Shown here: positions 51,134 through 60,598 of the stretch, piece by piece
How the letters are laid out: the number at the start of each line of letters is the position of its first letter
Position numbering within the stretch: the first letter of the stretch is position 1
NCBI GenBank assembly: GCA_000620205.1
Contig: JHVP01000005.1
Span: 1 to 64,000, forward strand
Source of the DNA: Geodermatophilaceae bacterium URHA0031
GTDB lineage: Bacteria; Actinomycetota; Actinomycetes; Mycobacteriales; Geodermatophilaceae
Length of the DNA: 64,000 nucleotides
Reading direction: 5' to 3'
Made by a program: the position numbers and the translations under genes
The notes under the pieces: generated by a model
Databases searched by the model: none
The model's input: only the letters and a program-made list of their open reading frames with translations
Told to the model about the DNA's origin: nothing

Positions 51134-52195
51134 TCAGGCGTCGCCGATGACCGTCTGCAGGACGCCAGTCGGGGTGCAGGTGAGGACCTCCAGGCCGACG
51201 GCTTCTTGCGCCATCCGGTGGCCGGCTGCCAGCAGCTCCCGAACGTCCGTCTGCAGATGCGCCGGGAGCCATTCGACGGCCCGGCGCACCCGGTCCGGTT
51301 CCGGCGGAGTGCCAACCAGGTCGCGCTGCCCGTGCCGTAGCAGCAGCCCGTACAGCACTCCGGCTGGAGTCAACGGCGGGAGGCCGAGCTCGGCGGTGAG
51401 TCGGTTGGCGGCGGCTGGCATCTCCAGGCCACGGACGTCGAGGTCACCGAAGTACGCCAGCGCGGTCGGCGGGCTGTCGGCGACAGCGGACAGCACCGTG
51501 CTGAGGGTGTTGCCGGCGCTGTAGACCACGGCTCCAACCTCGCCGGCGGTGGGCAGCGTCGCGCCGAGGGATTCGTAGGTCGACCAGTTCTCCACCAGAA
51601 GCATCACCGGGCCTTCCCCGATGCGCTGCCGGGCCAGCGGAGGGCTGGTGCGCCGCGCGGACAGCAGGTCCAGCGACAGCCGTCCGGCGATGAACAGCCG
51701 CCCGCGGCTGAGCGCGTCCAGGGCCTTCTCCTCGCCGGTCAGCTGCAGCGACCGTTCTCGCAGTGGGACGACGAGGCGCGAGCCGCCGTGGCCGAGGAAC
51801 GCGTTGACCGCGCGCAGCAGGCCCACCTCTCCGGCGCTGGGTCGGTCGGCGGCCAGGAAGGCCGGCACCCAGGACAGTGCCGCGTGCCAGCTCACGGGCG
51901 CTCGTGCCGGCTCGGTCGGCCTCTGCGGTGCCGGGCGGTTGACCCACCGTGGCAACGCCGGCCGGGGTGCGGTCTCCCACCCGGTGCCACCGGCAGCCGG
52001 CAGGGTGACCTGGCCGGCGTCGACGAGCTCGGTGATCGCGGCGAGCAGCCGCCGGCGGGCGTCGGGTGCACCGTGCAGGGACAGGTCCGCGGCCAACGCG
52101 GCCTGCCGCAGCGCCTCGACGGGCACGCGGACCCGGTCGGCGGTGGCGACGACGGCCGCAAGCGCCGTGGCCAGCGGTGACAGTGGCGCGGTCAC
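51134..52195 (-). CDS. jetD: Wadjet-like nuclease subunit JetD
   Basis: A 353-aa protein from GTG 52195, overlapping the jetC stop (GTGA). The N-terminal part is winged-helix-like. The conserved JetD region (DUF3322/DUF2220) has LVVPLRERSLQLTGEEKALD, then a TOPRIM domain: LLVENWSTYESLG near 200 with the catalytic glutamate, and YFGDLDVRGLEMP near 250 with the D-x-D pair. JetD is related to topoisomerase VI subunit A and cuts plasmid DNA after loop extrusion by JetABC. It is last in the order jetA, jetB, jetC, jetD, the known Wadjet order. Confidence 0.8.
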   Translation of the reverse strand: MTAPLSPLATALAAVVATADRVRVPVEALRQAALAADLSLHGAPDARRRLLAAITELVDAGQVTLPAAGGTGWETAPRPALPRWVNRPAPQRPTEPARAPVSWHAALSWVPAFLAADRPSAGEVGLLRAVNAFLGHGGSRLVVPLRERSLQLTGEEKALDALSRGRLFIAGRLSLDLLSARRTSPPLARQRIGEGPVMLLVENWSTYESLGATLPTAGEVGAVVYSAGNTLSTVLSAVADSPPTALAYFGDLDVRGLEMPAAANRLTAELGLPPLTPAGVLYGLLLRHGQRDLVGTPPEPDRVRRAVEWLPAHLQTDVRELLAAGHRMAQEAVGLEVLTCTPTGVLQTVIGDA

Positions 52196-55100
52196 AGCAG
52201 CTTCATCACCGGGTCCTCGCGCCAGATGCGGGTGGTGTCCACCACGCCGGCCGGGTCATCGTCGGCCAGGCGGCGCTCGGCGACACGGACGTACTCGCGG
52301 CCGCCGTTGGGGGTGTTCCGCAGCCGGATGATGTTGGGGTACCGGCCGACGGCCTTCATGTCCCCGACGCCGGTGAGGAACAGCAGCTGCACCCCGTTGG
52401 CGGTGGCGACCTTGCGCTGCAGGTCGAGGAAGACGACGTAGTTGGCCTTGCCCAGCGGGTTGTCCAGCGGGAGGGTGCCCAGCCCGGGCAGGTCCCGGCC
52501 GCGGTTCGCGGCACGCAGCTTGACCACCATGCAGAACAGCAGCAGCGAGATGGTGACCTTCTCCCCACCGGACCACTTGCGCATCTTCTCCACCGACACC
52601 CGGTCGGCGGCGAACGTGGTGGACGGCTTGAGCACGCGGGCCTTCCAGTTGCCATCACCGACGACGGCGCTGGTGGCCTGCCACAGCAGCTCCAGTCCGC
52701 CGGGCACCTCGGCGCCGCGGGAGGTGATCACATCGACCAGCCGGGCGCAGCGGTCGGTGACCACCGGATCGGAGGTGTCGACACTGGACCGCGGCCCCAC
52801 CTCAAGGAACCGCTGCCCCTTCCACTGCTCGATCGTGTCCGGGAGTTGGGACATCGACTGGGCGCGGGTCAGCGTCTTCAGCGCCTGCCGGACCATGCCG
52901 GTCATCGCGGTGACGACGACCTTCTTGTCCTCCTCGAGGTCGGTCAGGCGACCCCGCAAGTTCGCGGCGTACACCCGGAGATCCTCGGCGAGAGTGGCTG
53001 CCCCCGGGCCGAGCTCGGCGGCGGCATCGGCCACGCGGAACCGGCCGCGGACGTCGGGCTTCACGGCGAGGAACCGGTCGTCGTTGGCCCACACGACCAG
53101 CTCGGTGGAGATGTCCTGCAGCGTTCGGGCGCGGCGGGTCTCCTCCTCACCGGCGTCGCGCAGCCGCGCGCGCATGCCGTCGGCGGCGTCCTGCGCCTCA
53201 CTCAGGGTGCCGGCGAAGGGCTCGGCCTGCGCCGGTGCCGGGTCGTCAGGTTCGCCGACCAGCAACACCAGGGTTCCCAGGGAGCCGGCGCGTGAGCCGG
53301 CCTCGGCCGCGGCGCTGGCGGCCTCGGCGGCCTTCGCCCGGGCGTCGTTCTCCGCCCGCAGCCGCAGCTGCTGCTCGGTCTCCGCGGCCCGGGCGGCCAC
53401 GAGCGCCGCTTCGCGGGTCGGCGGCACGTCGGCGTCGTCGAGGACCACGTGCCGCGGCCGGTCGGGCGGGGTGTACTGGTCGACCTCGGCCTGGGCGAGC
53501 CGGAGGGCGACCTCGGCGGCCGAGGTCTCCTCCCGCAGCCGGCCTTCGGCCGCCTCGGCGCGGCGGATCGCAGCCACCCGCAGCCCAGGGTCCCGGCCGT
53601 CGGCGGTGCCGAACAGCGCCTGCGCGGCGTCCCGCCGGGCGACCGGCAAGGCGGCGACCTCAGCCGACGGACTCGCGACGGCCAGTCGTGCCTCGGTCAG
53701 CTGAGCGGCGAGCTCACTACCCGAGGTCTCCTTCCGGTAGGCGGCGTCGGCGGCCTCCCACTGCTGCCGGGCGTCGTCCACGCTGACCGAGGCGGCGGTG
53801 GGGACCGTGTCGCCGAGTGCGGTGCGTTCCCCGCGGCGGGCCGTGAGGGTGGCCGACCGGGCGGTGATCTCCTCGCGCGCCTCCTCGACCGCGGTCCGGG
53901 CCCGATGCTCGTCGGCTTCGGCGGCGAGCAGCTGACCAGTCAGCTGCTCGATGTCGCCGGGCAGCGCGGAGACCTCGGCCCGGTGCGGCTCCGCGACCGT
54001 GGTGCGGGTCGCCAGACCGCCGAGCGCGCCGAGCGAGGTGGCCGACTGCTGCCGGATCTGCTGCGCGGCGGTGTTGCGCCGGTCCAGCTCCTTGTCCTCG
54101 TCATCGAGGGCGGTGAGTCGGGCGGGGACCTCGTCCAGCTGCTCGGCCAGCTCGCGCAGCTGCTCATCGAGGACGGCCAGCTGGCTCTCGAGAGACTCCA
54201 GCGTGCCCGGGGGGCAGTCGGTGAGCAGGACGCCCAGGCGGCGGCGCAGGTCGTCGTCGGCGGCCCGCTGCCGGGTGAGGTTGTCCTCGTGCTCGGCGCG
54301 GTCGTCCCGGGCCAGCTCCCGTAGCCGCAGCTCCTCCCCTGCCGCGGCCTTGTCCAGCAGCGCCGGTGCCGGTGGGATGAGGAACGCGGTGCCCGCCATC
54401 CCGGCCTGCACCGCCTCGACCACGGCGTGCAGGTCGGCGGTGGCGGCCACGGCGACCGCCGAGGTGGGCCGCAGCCCGGCGGTGGACAGCAGCCGCTGGG
54501 CATCGTCGAGGTCGTCGGGGTTGTGGACGAGCACACCGGCGGCCAGCGCGGGCGCGGCGGCCAGCACCCTGGCGCGCAGCGGGCCGGGCACGGAGTCGGC
54601 GAGGTACGCCCAGCCGCTGGTGGCCGCGATCTGCTCGGCGTCGAGCTCGTCGAGGGCGCGGACGACGTCGAGCACCGGCGGGAGCAGGCCGGTCGCGTCG
54701 AGAGCTGCAACCGCACGGTTGTCCTCCGCGCCTTCGACGCCGAGCTCGACGCGGCGCTTGTCGGCGCGGATGATCTGCTCGGCCAGCTGCGTCATCAGGT
54801 CGGTGCCCTCGCCGAGGACGTCGACGTCGTCGGCGGCAGCCAGCAGCCGCAGCCGCTCGTCATCAGCCAGCTCGCTGATGCGCTCGGCCAGATCGGTGCG
54901 GCGGCGACCGGTGGTGTCGCGCTCGTGCTGCAGCCGCTGACGGGTCTCCCGCAGCTGCCCAGCGTGCGTGGTCAGCTCGCCGCGCCGCAGCCGCAGACCG
55001 GCCTTGTCCTCGACGACCGTGGCCTGCACGGCTTTGGCGGCGGTGTCGGCGGCGGCATGCCGCTGCTGCGCGGCGCCCAGGTCTTCACCCGGTGCCAGGT

Positions 55101-56577
55101 GGCCGGTGGTGGTCGCGGTGGCGACGTCGCGGTCGAGAGCGGCGAGGGCCTCGGTGAGCGACTCGAGCCGGGCCCGGTTGCGGCCGCGCTCGTCGGTGAG
55201 CTGCGCATGCCGGCTCTTCGCCTGCTGCGCCGCGGCGGCCTGCTCGCTGCGGCGCTGCTCGGCGGTGGCGAGCTGGTCGGTGAGGGTAGCGATGACCTCG
55301 TCGAGGGCAGCGGCGAACGTGGCGGTGGCCCCGTCGCGGGCGATCCGCAGTGGTTCGGCGTCGGTGGTCGCGGCGTCCAGCTGCGCCTGCAGGGTCCGGA
55401 TCCGCTGTTGGGCAGCATCGAGTGCGGCCAGCCGGGGCACGGCCTGCCAGGCGTCGCGGGTGAGCTCGGCCTCCAGCAGCGCAGCGGCCCGGTCGTCGCG
55501 CCGGTGCTCGGCGTCGTCGTGGGCGTAGACGGCGGCGATCCGCCGGAACTCGGCGCTGCGGCTGTAGGCGGCGTCCCCGGCCCGCCGTTCGGCCAGCGCC
55601 CGCTCGCCTTCAGCGGCGGCGAGCTGGCTGGACTGCTCGGCGAGGGTGTCGGCGTGGGCGGCGCCGGCGACCAGCTGCCCCCGCAGTGTGTTCGCCTCGG
55701 CGCGGGCCGCGGTGTGCGTCGCGGCGGCGGTGGCGTGCCCGGTGCGGGCCTCGTCCAGCCGGTGCAGCAGCGGCACGGCCTCGTCGGCGAAGGTCAGGTC
55801 GGCGATGAGCGCGGGCCGTTCGGCCAGGCCGGCGCGCACCTGCTTGAGGATCTTCGCCACCTTCCCCGGGGTGTCCGGGTCGATGATGAGTTCCAGCAGG
55901 TACCGGACGAACTGGTCGGCGTTGCGGAACTGGAACTGGCTCTCGATGCCGCCTTCGGTGGCGTTCATCTGCAGAATCGCGGTGAACAGTTCCGGATCCA
56001 GTCCCTGGTCATCGAGGGCCGTCGCCCACTTCTCCTGGACGTCGGTGACGGTGGGGCGGCAGCCGGGGATGGTGTCCCAGCCGCGGATCGCGGCGGCGAA
56101 CTCCTTCAGCGGCGTCGGTTCACCGCCGTCGGCGGTGAACGGCAGCAGGTCCAGCTCGGCGCGCCCGGGAACCGGGGTGAAGGCGTACCAGCGGGACTCC
56201 AGCTTGTCGTGGTCGCGGTTCGGGTCGGCCGGCTGCACCCGGTCGGTCCACTCGTACACGGCGCCGGTGACCAGCCGGCGGCCATCGGGGCCTGACCACT
56301 CGATGGTGACGTGGGCGGTGTCGGCGCCCAAGACGTAGTCCTCCAGGTGCTTGTCGGTGGCCGAGGTGGCCAGGAAGTCGCGGCGGTTGGGCCGGATCAG
56401 CGCGCAGATCAGGGACAGCACCGTGGACTTCCCGCCGCCGTTGCGCAGCCACAGGATGCTGTCCAGCGGATGCCCGGCGTCGTTGGTGAGGTCGAGTTCC
56501 ACTCCCAGGAACCGGGCCGCCGGTGCACCGATTCGGTCCAGCCGGACCCGGCGCATCTGCCACATCACGCCGCTCAC
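52192..56577 (-). CDS. jetC: Wadjet-like SMC (MukB-type) ATPase JetC
   Basis: A 1461-aa SMC-like protein from GTG 56577, overlapping jetB by 4 bp. The head begins at residue 1 with the P-loop LRNGGGKSTVLSL near 45-54; the first glycine of the usual Gx4GK(S/T) pattern is replaced by leucine. A coiled coil with a central hinge-like part runs from about 280 to 1240. The second head half has KWSGGEKVTISLLLF near 1336 (ABC signature) and LDNPLGKANYVVFLDLQR near 1374. It extrudes DNA loops to recognise small circular plasmids. It does not look like the TIGR02680 subfamily at its N-terminus, so the Wadjet type is left open. Confidence 0.8.
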   Translation of the reverse strand: MSGVMWQMRRVRLDRIGAPAARFLGVELDLTNDAGHPLDSILWLRNGGGKSTVLSLICALIRPNRRDFLATSATDKHLEDYVLGADTAHVTIEWSGPDGRRLVTGAVYEWTDRVQPADPNRDHDKLESRWYAFTPVPGRAELDLLPFTADGGEPTPLKEFAAAIRGWDTIPGCRPTVTDVQEKWATALDDQGLDPELFTAILQMNATEGGIESQFQFRNADQFVRYLLELIIDPDTPGKVAKILKQVRAGLAERPALIADLTFADEAVPLLHRLDEARTGHATAAATHTAARAEANTLRGQLVAGAAHADTLAEQSSQLAAAEGERALAERRAGDAAYSRSAEFRRIAAVYAHDDAEHRRDDRAAALLEAELTRDAWQAVPRLAALDAAQQRIRTLQAQLDAATTDAEPLRIARDGATATFAAALDEVIATLTDQLATAEQRRSEQAAAAQQAKSRHAQLTDERGRNRARLESLTEALAALDRDVATATTTGHLAPGEDLGAAQQRHAAADTAAKAVQATVVEDKAGLRLRRGELTTHAGQLRETRQRLQHERDTTGRRRTDLAERISELADDERLRLLAAADDVDVLGEGTDLMTQLAEQIIRADKRRVELGVEGAEDNRAVAALDATGLLPPVLDVVRALDELDAEQIAATSGWAYLADSVPGPLRARVLAAAPALAAGVLVHNPDDLDDAQRLLSTAGLRPTSAVAVAATADLHAVVEAVQAGMAGTAFLIPPAPALLDKAAAGEELRLRELARDDRAEHEDNLTRQRAADDDLRRRLGVLLTDCPPGTLESLESQLAVLDEQLRELAEQLDEVPARLTALDDEDKELDRRNTAAQQIRQQSATSLGALGGLATRTTVAEPHRAEVSALPGDIEQLTGQLLAAEADEHRARTAVEEAREEITARSATLTARRGERTALGDTVPTAASVSVDDARQQWEAADAAYRKETSGSELAAQLTEARLAVASPSAEVAALPVARRDAAQALFGTADGRDPGLRVAAIRRAEAAEGRLREETSAAEVALRLAQAEVDQYTPPDRPRHVVLDDADVPPTREAALVAARAAETEQQLRLRAENDARAKAAEAASAAAEAGSRAGSLGTLVLLVGEPDDPAPAQAEPFAGTLSEAQDAADGMRARLRDAGEEETRRARTLQDISTELVVWANDDRFLAVKPDVRGRFRVADAAAELGPGAATLAEDLRVYAANLRGRLTDLEEDKKVVVTAMTGMVRQALKTLTRAQSMSQLPDTIEQWKGQRFLEVGPRSSVDTSDPVVTDRCARLVDVITSRGAEVPGGLELLWQATSAVVGDGNWKARVLKPSTTFAADRVSVEKMRKWSGGEKVTISLLLFCMVVKLRAANRGRDLPGLGTLPLDNPLGKANYVVFLDLQRKVATANGVQLLFLTGVGDMKAVGRYPNIIRLRNTPNGGREYVRVAERRLADDDPAGVVDTTRIWREDPVMKLL

Positions 56578-57296
56578 GCCGACACCTCCGCCTGGCGCGC
56601 GTCGCGGAGCACCTCGAGGGCTTCACTGCCGGCGCTGTCCCCGACCAGCAGCCGGAACCGGTCGGTGAGCTGGAAGGTGTCGGGGCCGAGGCTCTTCGCC
56701 TCTCGGGCCGCGCCCTGCTCGACCAGCCAGCCGCAGACCAGCTCGATCGCCCGCAGGGTGCAGCCCAGCTTGCGGCGGCCCTGCTGGGTGGGGATGAGGG
56801 AGGGCATGTCGGCGTACACGTCGGCGGCGGTGCGGGCCCGCTCACCGGTGGAGCCGTCCGGGGCGTCGATCGCGGCCAGCCCGCCGATCGCGCCGCGGAT
56901 GAAGTCATCGACCTTCACCACGTCGATCAGCTTGGTCTCCGGGTCGTCCAGGTCACCCTCGTTGGGATAGGCGTAGGCGGCCAGCGCGACCAGGATCAGG
57001 CCGAACACCAGCTTCTCCTCGGCGTCCATCGTCTTCAGGTCGGCCAGCCGGGTGGCGAACGGCCCGGTCGGGTCCGGGGCCAGCACCAGCCCGGTGCGAG
57101 GTGTGCCGAGCACCTCCAGGCCGAGCCCCTCGGCGATGGTGTCCACGGTGTCTTTGAACCGGAGGTCGGTGCGGTACCGGTCGAGCAGGGCGCGGTAGTC
57201 GCTGCCGTCGACGGGTCGGGCACCGCGGGTCAGCCCGAAGCCGATGAGCTGACTGGCCGAGCCGGCGTCGGTCAGGTCGAGTTGGGCCAGCGTCAT
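56574..57296 (-). CDS. jetB: Wadjet-like MukE-type subunit JetB
   Basis: A 240-aa protein, ATG 57296 overlapping the jetA stop (ATGA). Helical, winged-helix type; it contains DYRALLDRYRTDLRFKDTVD and IAEGLGLEVLGTPRTGLVLA, then EKLVFGLILVALAAYAYP, and a late winged helix with AIELVCGWLVEQGAAREA. Length, position and flanks fit the MukE-like kleisin-associated subunit of Wadjet (DUF4194-like). The assignment relies on operon position more than on residues. Confidence 0.7.
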   Translation of the reverse strand: MTLAQLDLTDAGSASQLIGFGLTRGARPVDGSDYRALLDRYRTDLRFKDTVDTIAEGLGLEVLGTPRTGLVLAPDPTGPFATRLADLKTMDAEEKLVFGLILVALAAYAYPNEGDLDDPETKLIDVVKVDDFIRGAIGGLAAIDAPDGSTGERARTAADVYADMPSLIPTQQGRRKLGCTLRAIELVCGWLVEQGAAREAKSLGPDTFQLTDRFRLLVGDSAGSEALEVLRDARQAEVSA

Positions 57297-58909
57297 CGCC
57301 GGCCTCCTTCCGCGGGGACGGCGGCGGCGAGCTCCGCCGTCGAATGAGTGGAGGACTGTGCGGGGGTCTGTGCGGGGGTCTGCGTGGCCGGCTGGCCGGG
57401 GATGTGGGCGGTCACCAGCAGGTCGGCGCCGCGGGCGAGCCGGTGGGTCAGCACCGTGCCGTCGTCGGCGGCGCTCAGGCCGGCGGCGAGGAGGTCGACT
57501 TCACCGGTCTGCTCGTCGTCATCGGTGGGGAGGTCGGGGGCGAAGGCCCACAGCGCCGACAGCAGCACCAGCTCCACGACGTCGTCGACGGCGCCGTCCA
57601 CGGTGCCGGGGTCGACCGCGGCGGCGGCGTGTAGCAGCGCCGAGAGCCGCGCCGGTGCCGTTCGGGTGACGTCTAGAACGGTGCGGGCCGCACGCAGGAC
57701 TGCCTCCGGGTAGCGCTGCACGTCCTCGGTGAGGTCGTCGGCTCCGGGATCTTCGACATCCGGCTCGGGTGCCTCCCGTTGGCGCGGTGGCGCCCACAGC
57801 AGGTCAACCATGTCGTCCAGGCGGGCCAGCCGTGGCACGTGCACGCCCAGTGCCCGGTCGGCGAAGGTCTCCACCACCGCGGTCGCGGCATCGGCCGGCA
57901 AGGTGAGGGCCGGGGTGAACAGCTCCTCGCCGATCGCGAGCAGCCGCAGCCGGCGTCGGCGGGCCAGTCGCTGCCGGACCTGAGCGGTCAGGAACACCTC
58001 TCGGGCGCCGACGAGCCGGTCGTGCAGGTCCAGGTGGATGCGCTTGGCCCGGCGGAGCAGGTCGACGATCTCCCCGGATGCGGCGCGGACCGCGGCGGAC
58101 ACGTCGCCGTCCAGGCCGCTTTGGACGTGGTCGAGGGTCTTGTCGTCCTCGGCGATCCGGCCGGCGACGTGCTTGCGGGCGCGGCCGAGCCGTTCGGGCA
58201 CGTCGACGAGCCAGTCGTGGGAGCGGACGTCGCGGCTGGTCGAGTCCAGCAGGTCGGTCAGCGTCGCCGACATCGCCAGGCTGGTCCGTTCCGCCAGCCC
58301 GGCGGTGCGCACTGCGGCGTCGAAGCGCTCGTCGTCGAGCTGTCGTTGCAGCACGTGGGCCAACGCAGCCTCGGCGTCTTCGATGTCGACGTCGAGTCCG
58401 TCGAGGAAGAGCATCACCGCCTGGTCGCTGGCGACGAGCACCGGGCCGTACTCGGTGTCGCGCAGCGACAGCAGCCGGAAGCTGTAGTTGTCGAAGCGGA
58501 CCGCGCCGGGATCGGCGAGGTCGGCGTAGGTGTAGGAGAAGCGGCGTTGGTCGTGGGCGTCGTTGAGCAGTCCCTTGACCACAATCTGGGCGACGTCGCG
58601 GGCTTGGGGCGCGTGTTCCTCACCTGGCTGCATCCGACCGGCGAGGTCGGCGAGGGTGTCGACGACCTCCTCCAGGGTCGCCTCGCGGGCGAAGCCCATC
58701 GACGCCACCGTCAGGTCGACGGCGGCCATCGCGAGCTGCCGCAGGTCGTACTCCTCGTCGTCGACCCCGGCGTGAGCGGCGTTGCGGACCAGCTTGTGGA
58801 TCGGGTCGGTGAGTACCAGTGCCCGCCACCGGCCACGGGCGGTGGCATCGGCAGCCGGGGATACCAGCGGCTGCCGACTGCTACCGCTGCTGTTCTCGAT
58901 CTGCGCCAT
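57293..58909 (-). CDS. jetA: Wadjet-like MukF/kleisin-type subunit JetA
   Basis: A 538-aa protein if ATG 58909 is the start; the frame is open to 59119 and an earlier GTG cannot be excluded. Mostly helical. The N-terminal part has KLVRNAAHAGVDDEEYDLRQ and a winged-helix region near YTYADLADPG; the middle has long helices (about 150-340). An acidic loop (EAPEPDVEDPGADDLTEDV) precedes the C-terminal helical part, and the tail is a disordered Thr/Pro/Gln repeat. Length and position match kleisin subunits. It starts the four-gene operon; 285 bp upstream to the HTH gene probably holds the promoter. Confidence 0.7.
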   Translation of the reverse strand: MAQIENSSGSSRQPLVSPAADATARGRWRALVLTDPIHKLVRNAAHAGVDDEEYDLRQLAMAAVDLTVASMGFAREATLEEVVDTLADLAGRMQPGEEHAPQARDVAQIVVKGLLNDAHDQRRFSYTYADLADPGAVRFDNYSFRLLSLRDTEYGPVLVASDQAVMLFLDGLDVDIEDAEAALAHVLQRQLDDERFDAAVRTAGLAERTSLAMSATLTDLLDSTSRDVRSHDWLVDVPERLGRARKHVAGRIAEDDKTLDHVQSGLDGDVSAAVRAASGEIVDLLRRAKRIHLDLHDRLVGAREVFLTAQVRQRLARRRRLRLLAIGEELFTPALTLPADAATAVVETFADRALGVHVPRLARLDDMVDLLWAPPRQREAPEPDVEDPGADDLTEDVQRYPEAVLRAARTVLDVTRTAPARLSALLHAAAAVDPGTVDGAVDDVVELVLLSALWAFAPDLPTDDDEQTGEVDLLAAGLSAADDGTVLTHRLARGADLLVTAHIPGQPATQTPAQTPAQSSTHSTAELAAAVPAEGGRR

Positions 58910-59194
58910 CGCCCCCGCCCGCTCGCCGTCGCCGGTTGGACGTTCGACGCCCACCGATCGCACTTCGCGCAGGGTAGGGGCTGGGTCGGACAGTTCCGCA
59001 CCGACCAGCGAAAGGAAGTCGCGCGGATCAGCCTGCGGCACAACTCTGACGGTGCAGGTCAATGACTCGTCTGTCAGCTGTTTGCCGCGCGGTCTCCCAC
59101 GAAGGTGTTGCCGCGACACTGGCTGTCGTTCGCCGTGCGACGCGTCATCCGGTCCGTCGTTGGGCGCCGCTTCGCTGTGACGGCTGGGGCACGC

Positions 59195-59479
59195 TCACGG
59201 TCTGACGGCCGGCGGTTCCTCGCTCACCCGGCCGGCACCGACACCCCGCCGCAGCTGTCCCTGCTTGCTGAGGATGTTCCGTACCGCCGAGTGCGAGCGA
59301 TCCGTCAGCTCGGCCAACTCGCTCAAGGAGCGACCGGCGGCGTACTGCTGGACGATGAACGCCACGACCTGCGCCTGAAGTGCCGGCTCGGGGCGCGGCG
59401 ATGCCGTCCCGGCGAACTCCGGCAGCGGGGCGTGCGTCCGGCGCGGCGGGTACGGCACGGGGAAAAGGTAGCCAGACAC
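59195..59479 (-). CDS. Small helix-turn-helix protein
   Basis: A 94-aa protein; GTG 59479 is chosen because upstream sequence in this frame is poor. The core is ALQAQVVAFIVQQYAAGRSL, followed by SELAELTDRSHSAVRNILSK, a recombinase/Trp-repressor-like helix-turn-helix common in small actinobacterial proteins, and a short basic tail. It precedes jetA by 285 bp on the same strand and stands head to head with the tyrosine recombinase. It may regulate one of these; no direct evidence. Confidence 0.65.
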   Translation of the reverse strand: MSGYLFPVPYPPRRTHAPLPEFAGTASPRPEPALQAQVVAFIVQQYAAGRSLSELAELTDRSHSAVRNILSKQGQLRRGVGAGRVSEEPPAVRP

Positions 59480-59580
59480 TGGTTCGCAGGCGTCGCCCTC
59501 CGGAGTGACGCGTGGTCCACGACCACCGAACGCGGGAGCCGGCGTGCCCGACTGGGGTTGGGAACGCAAGCGCGACAGGC

Positions 59581-59610
59581 TTGAGTATTTCGCTGTCAGC
59601 GGAGTACAAA
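59581..59610 (+). promoter_or_regulatory. Leaderless promoter of tyrosine recombinase
   Basis: TTGAGT (59581-59586), an 18-bp spacer and TACAAA (59605-59610), then 7 bases to ATG 59618. Both boxes and the spacing are acceptable for a housekeeping sigma factor, and the transcription start would fall on the start codon. Confidence 0.45.
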
Positions 59611-59617
59611 CGATCAC

Positions 59618-60598
59618 ATGAGCGTGCCGCATGTACTTGCTCCGACGCCGCATCAGGAACAGGCCGCGACATCGGTGGCGGACTATGCACCGCGGGCTCG
59701 GGAACTGTGCCCGCCCAGGTCACTGGACACCTACGCGGCGGGCTTCAATCGGCTGGTCGAGCGGTTCGGGCGCGCACCGCTGGCCTCCGTCCGGCTGCTC
59801 GACCTGGAGCAGCAGAGGGACACCGTGCGCCGGGAGGTCGGCCGGGCGCAAGTGCATCGGGCCGAGTTGAGCGGCCGCGAGCTGCGGAGCTATGACCCGG
59901 CCGCGCACGGCCACGGGGCAGCGGAGAACTACGTTCGTGCAGCGCGCTTCTTCTTCCGCGCGGCGGTCAAAGACGGTCGGCTGGACGCCTCCCCCGCAGT
60001 TGAGCTCACGACACCGGCGCGTCCACCGGCGCCGGAGCGCCCGCTGACCGAGCGCGAACTGACCGAGCTGCGCCGGATCGCCGCCGACACAGGCAACGAC
60101 CCCACCCTCGACGTGTTGTTGCTGGACTTCCTGCGGCATACCGCTGCTCGCCGCGGCGGCGTGCTCAACCTGCGGCGAGCACATCTGCACCATGCCGAAC
60201 AGGCGGTCACCCTGTCGGAGAAGCGCGGCGCGGTCCGCACCGTGCCGCTGAGCAGCGTGATGCTCCGCCGGCTCGACGCCCTGTCCCGCGATCGCGGGGG
60301 CGATCGTCCTCACGACCAGGTCTTCCGCTACCGGAGCGGCGCAGCACTGACCCGTCGACACTTCAACACGTTGTTCGATCGGCTGGACCGGCACTGCGAC
60401 TGGTCGGAACAACTCGACGTCGGCGCGCACTGGCTGCGGCACACCACGCTCAGCGACATCGCCGCGGTCAGTGGTCTCCGGGTGGCGCAGGCCTATGCCG
60501 GCCACACCCCGTCGCGGCGGTCTGCCATCGAGCTCTACACGCAGGTGGAGTTCGAGGACCTGGTCGCCGCCTACGAGCGGGTGTTCGGCCCGCGGTGA
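59618..60598 (+). CDS. Tyrosine recombinase/integrase
   Basis: A 326-aa integrase from ATG 59618. A SAM-like core-binding part (about 20-125) is followed by the catalytic domain: R178 in HTAARRGGVLNL, K202 in SEKRGAVRTVPL, H271 and R274 in HWLRHTTL, H296 in YAGHTP and Y307 in IELYTQ. All catalytic positions are kept, so it should be active. It lacks the arm-binding domain of long phage integrases. Neighbours are the Wadjet operon (divergent) and a coupled small gene. It could mobilise the defence genes nearby; whether it acts on the GCTCTGCT sites is untested. Confidence 0.9.
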   Translation: MSVPHVLAPTPHQEQAATSVADYAPRARELCPPRSLDTYAAGFNRLVERFGRAPLASVRLLDLEQQRDTVRREVGRAQVHRAELSGRELRSYDPAAHGHGAAENYVRAARFFFRAAVKDGRLDASPAVELTTPARPPAPERPLTERELTELRRIAADTGNDPTLDVLLLDFLRHTAARRGGVLNLRRAHLHHAEQAVTLSEKRGAVRTVPLSSVMLRRLDALSRDRGGDRPHDQVFRYRSGAALTRRHFNTLFDRLDRHCDWSEQLDVGAHWLRHTTLSDIAAVSGLRVAQAYAGHTPSRRSAIELYTQVEFEDLVAAYERVFGPR

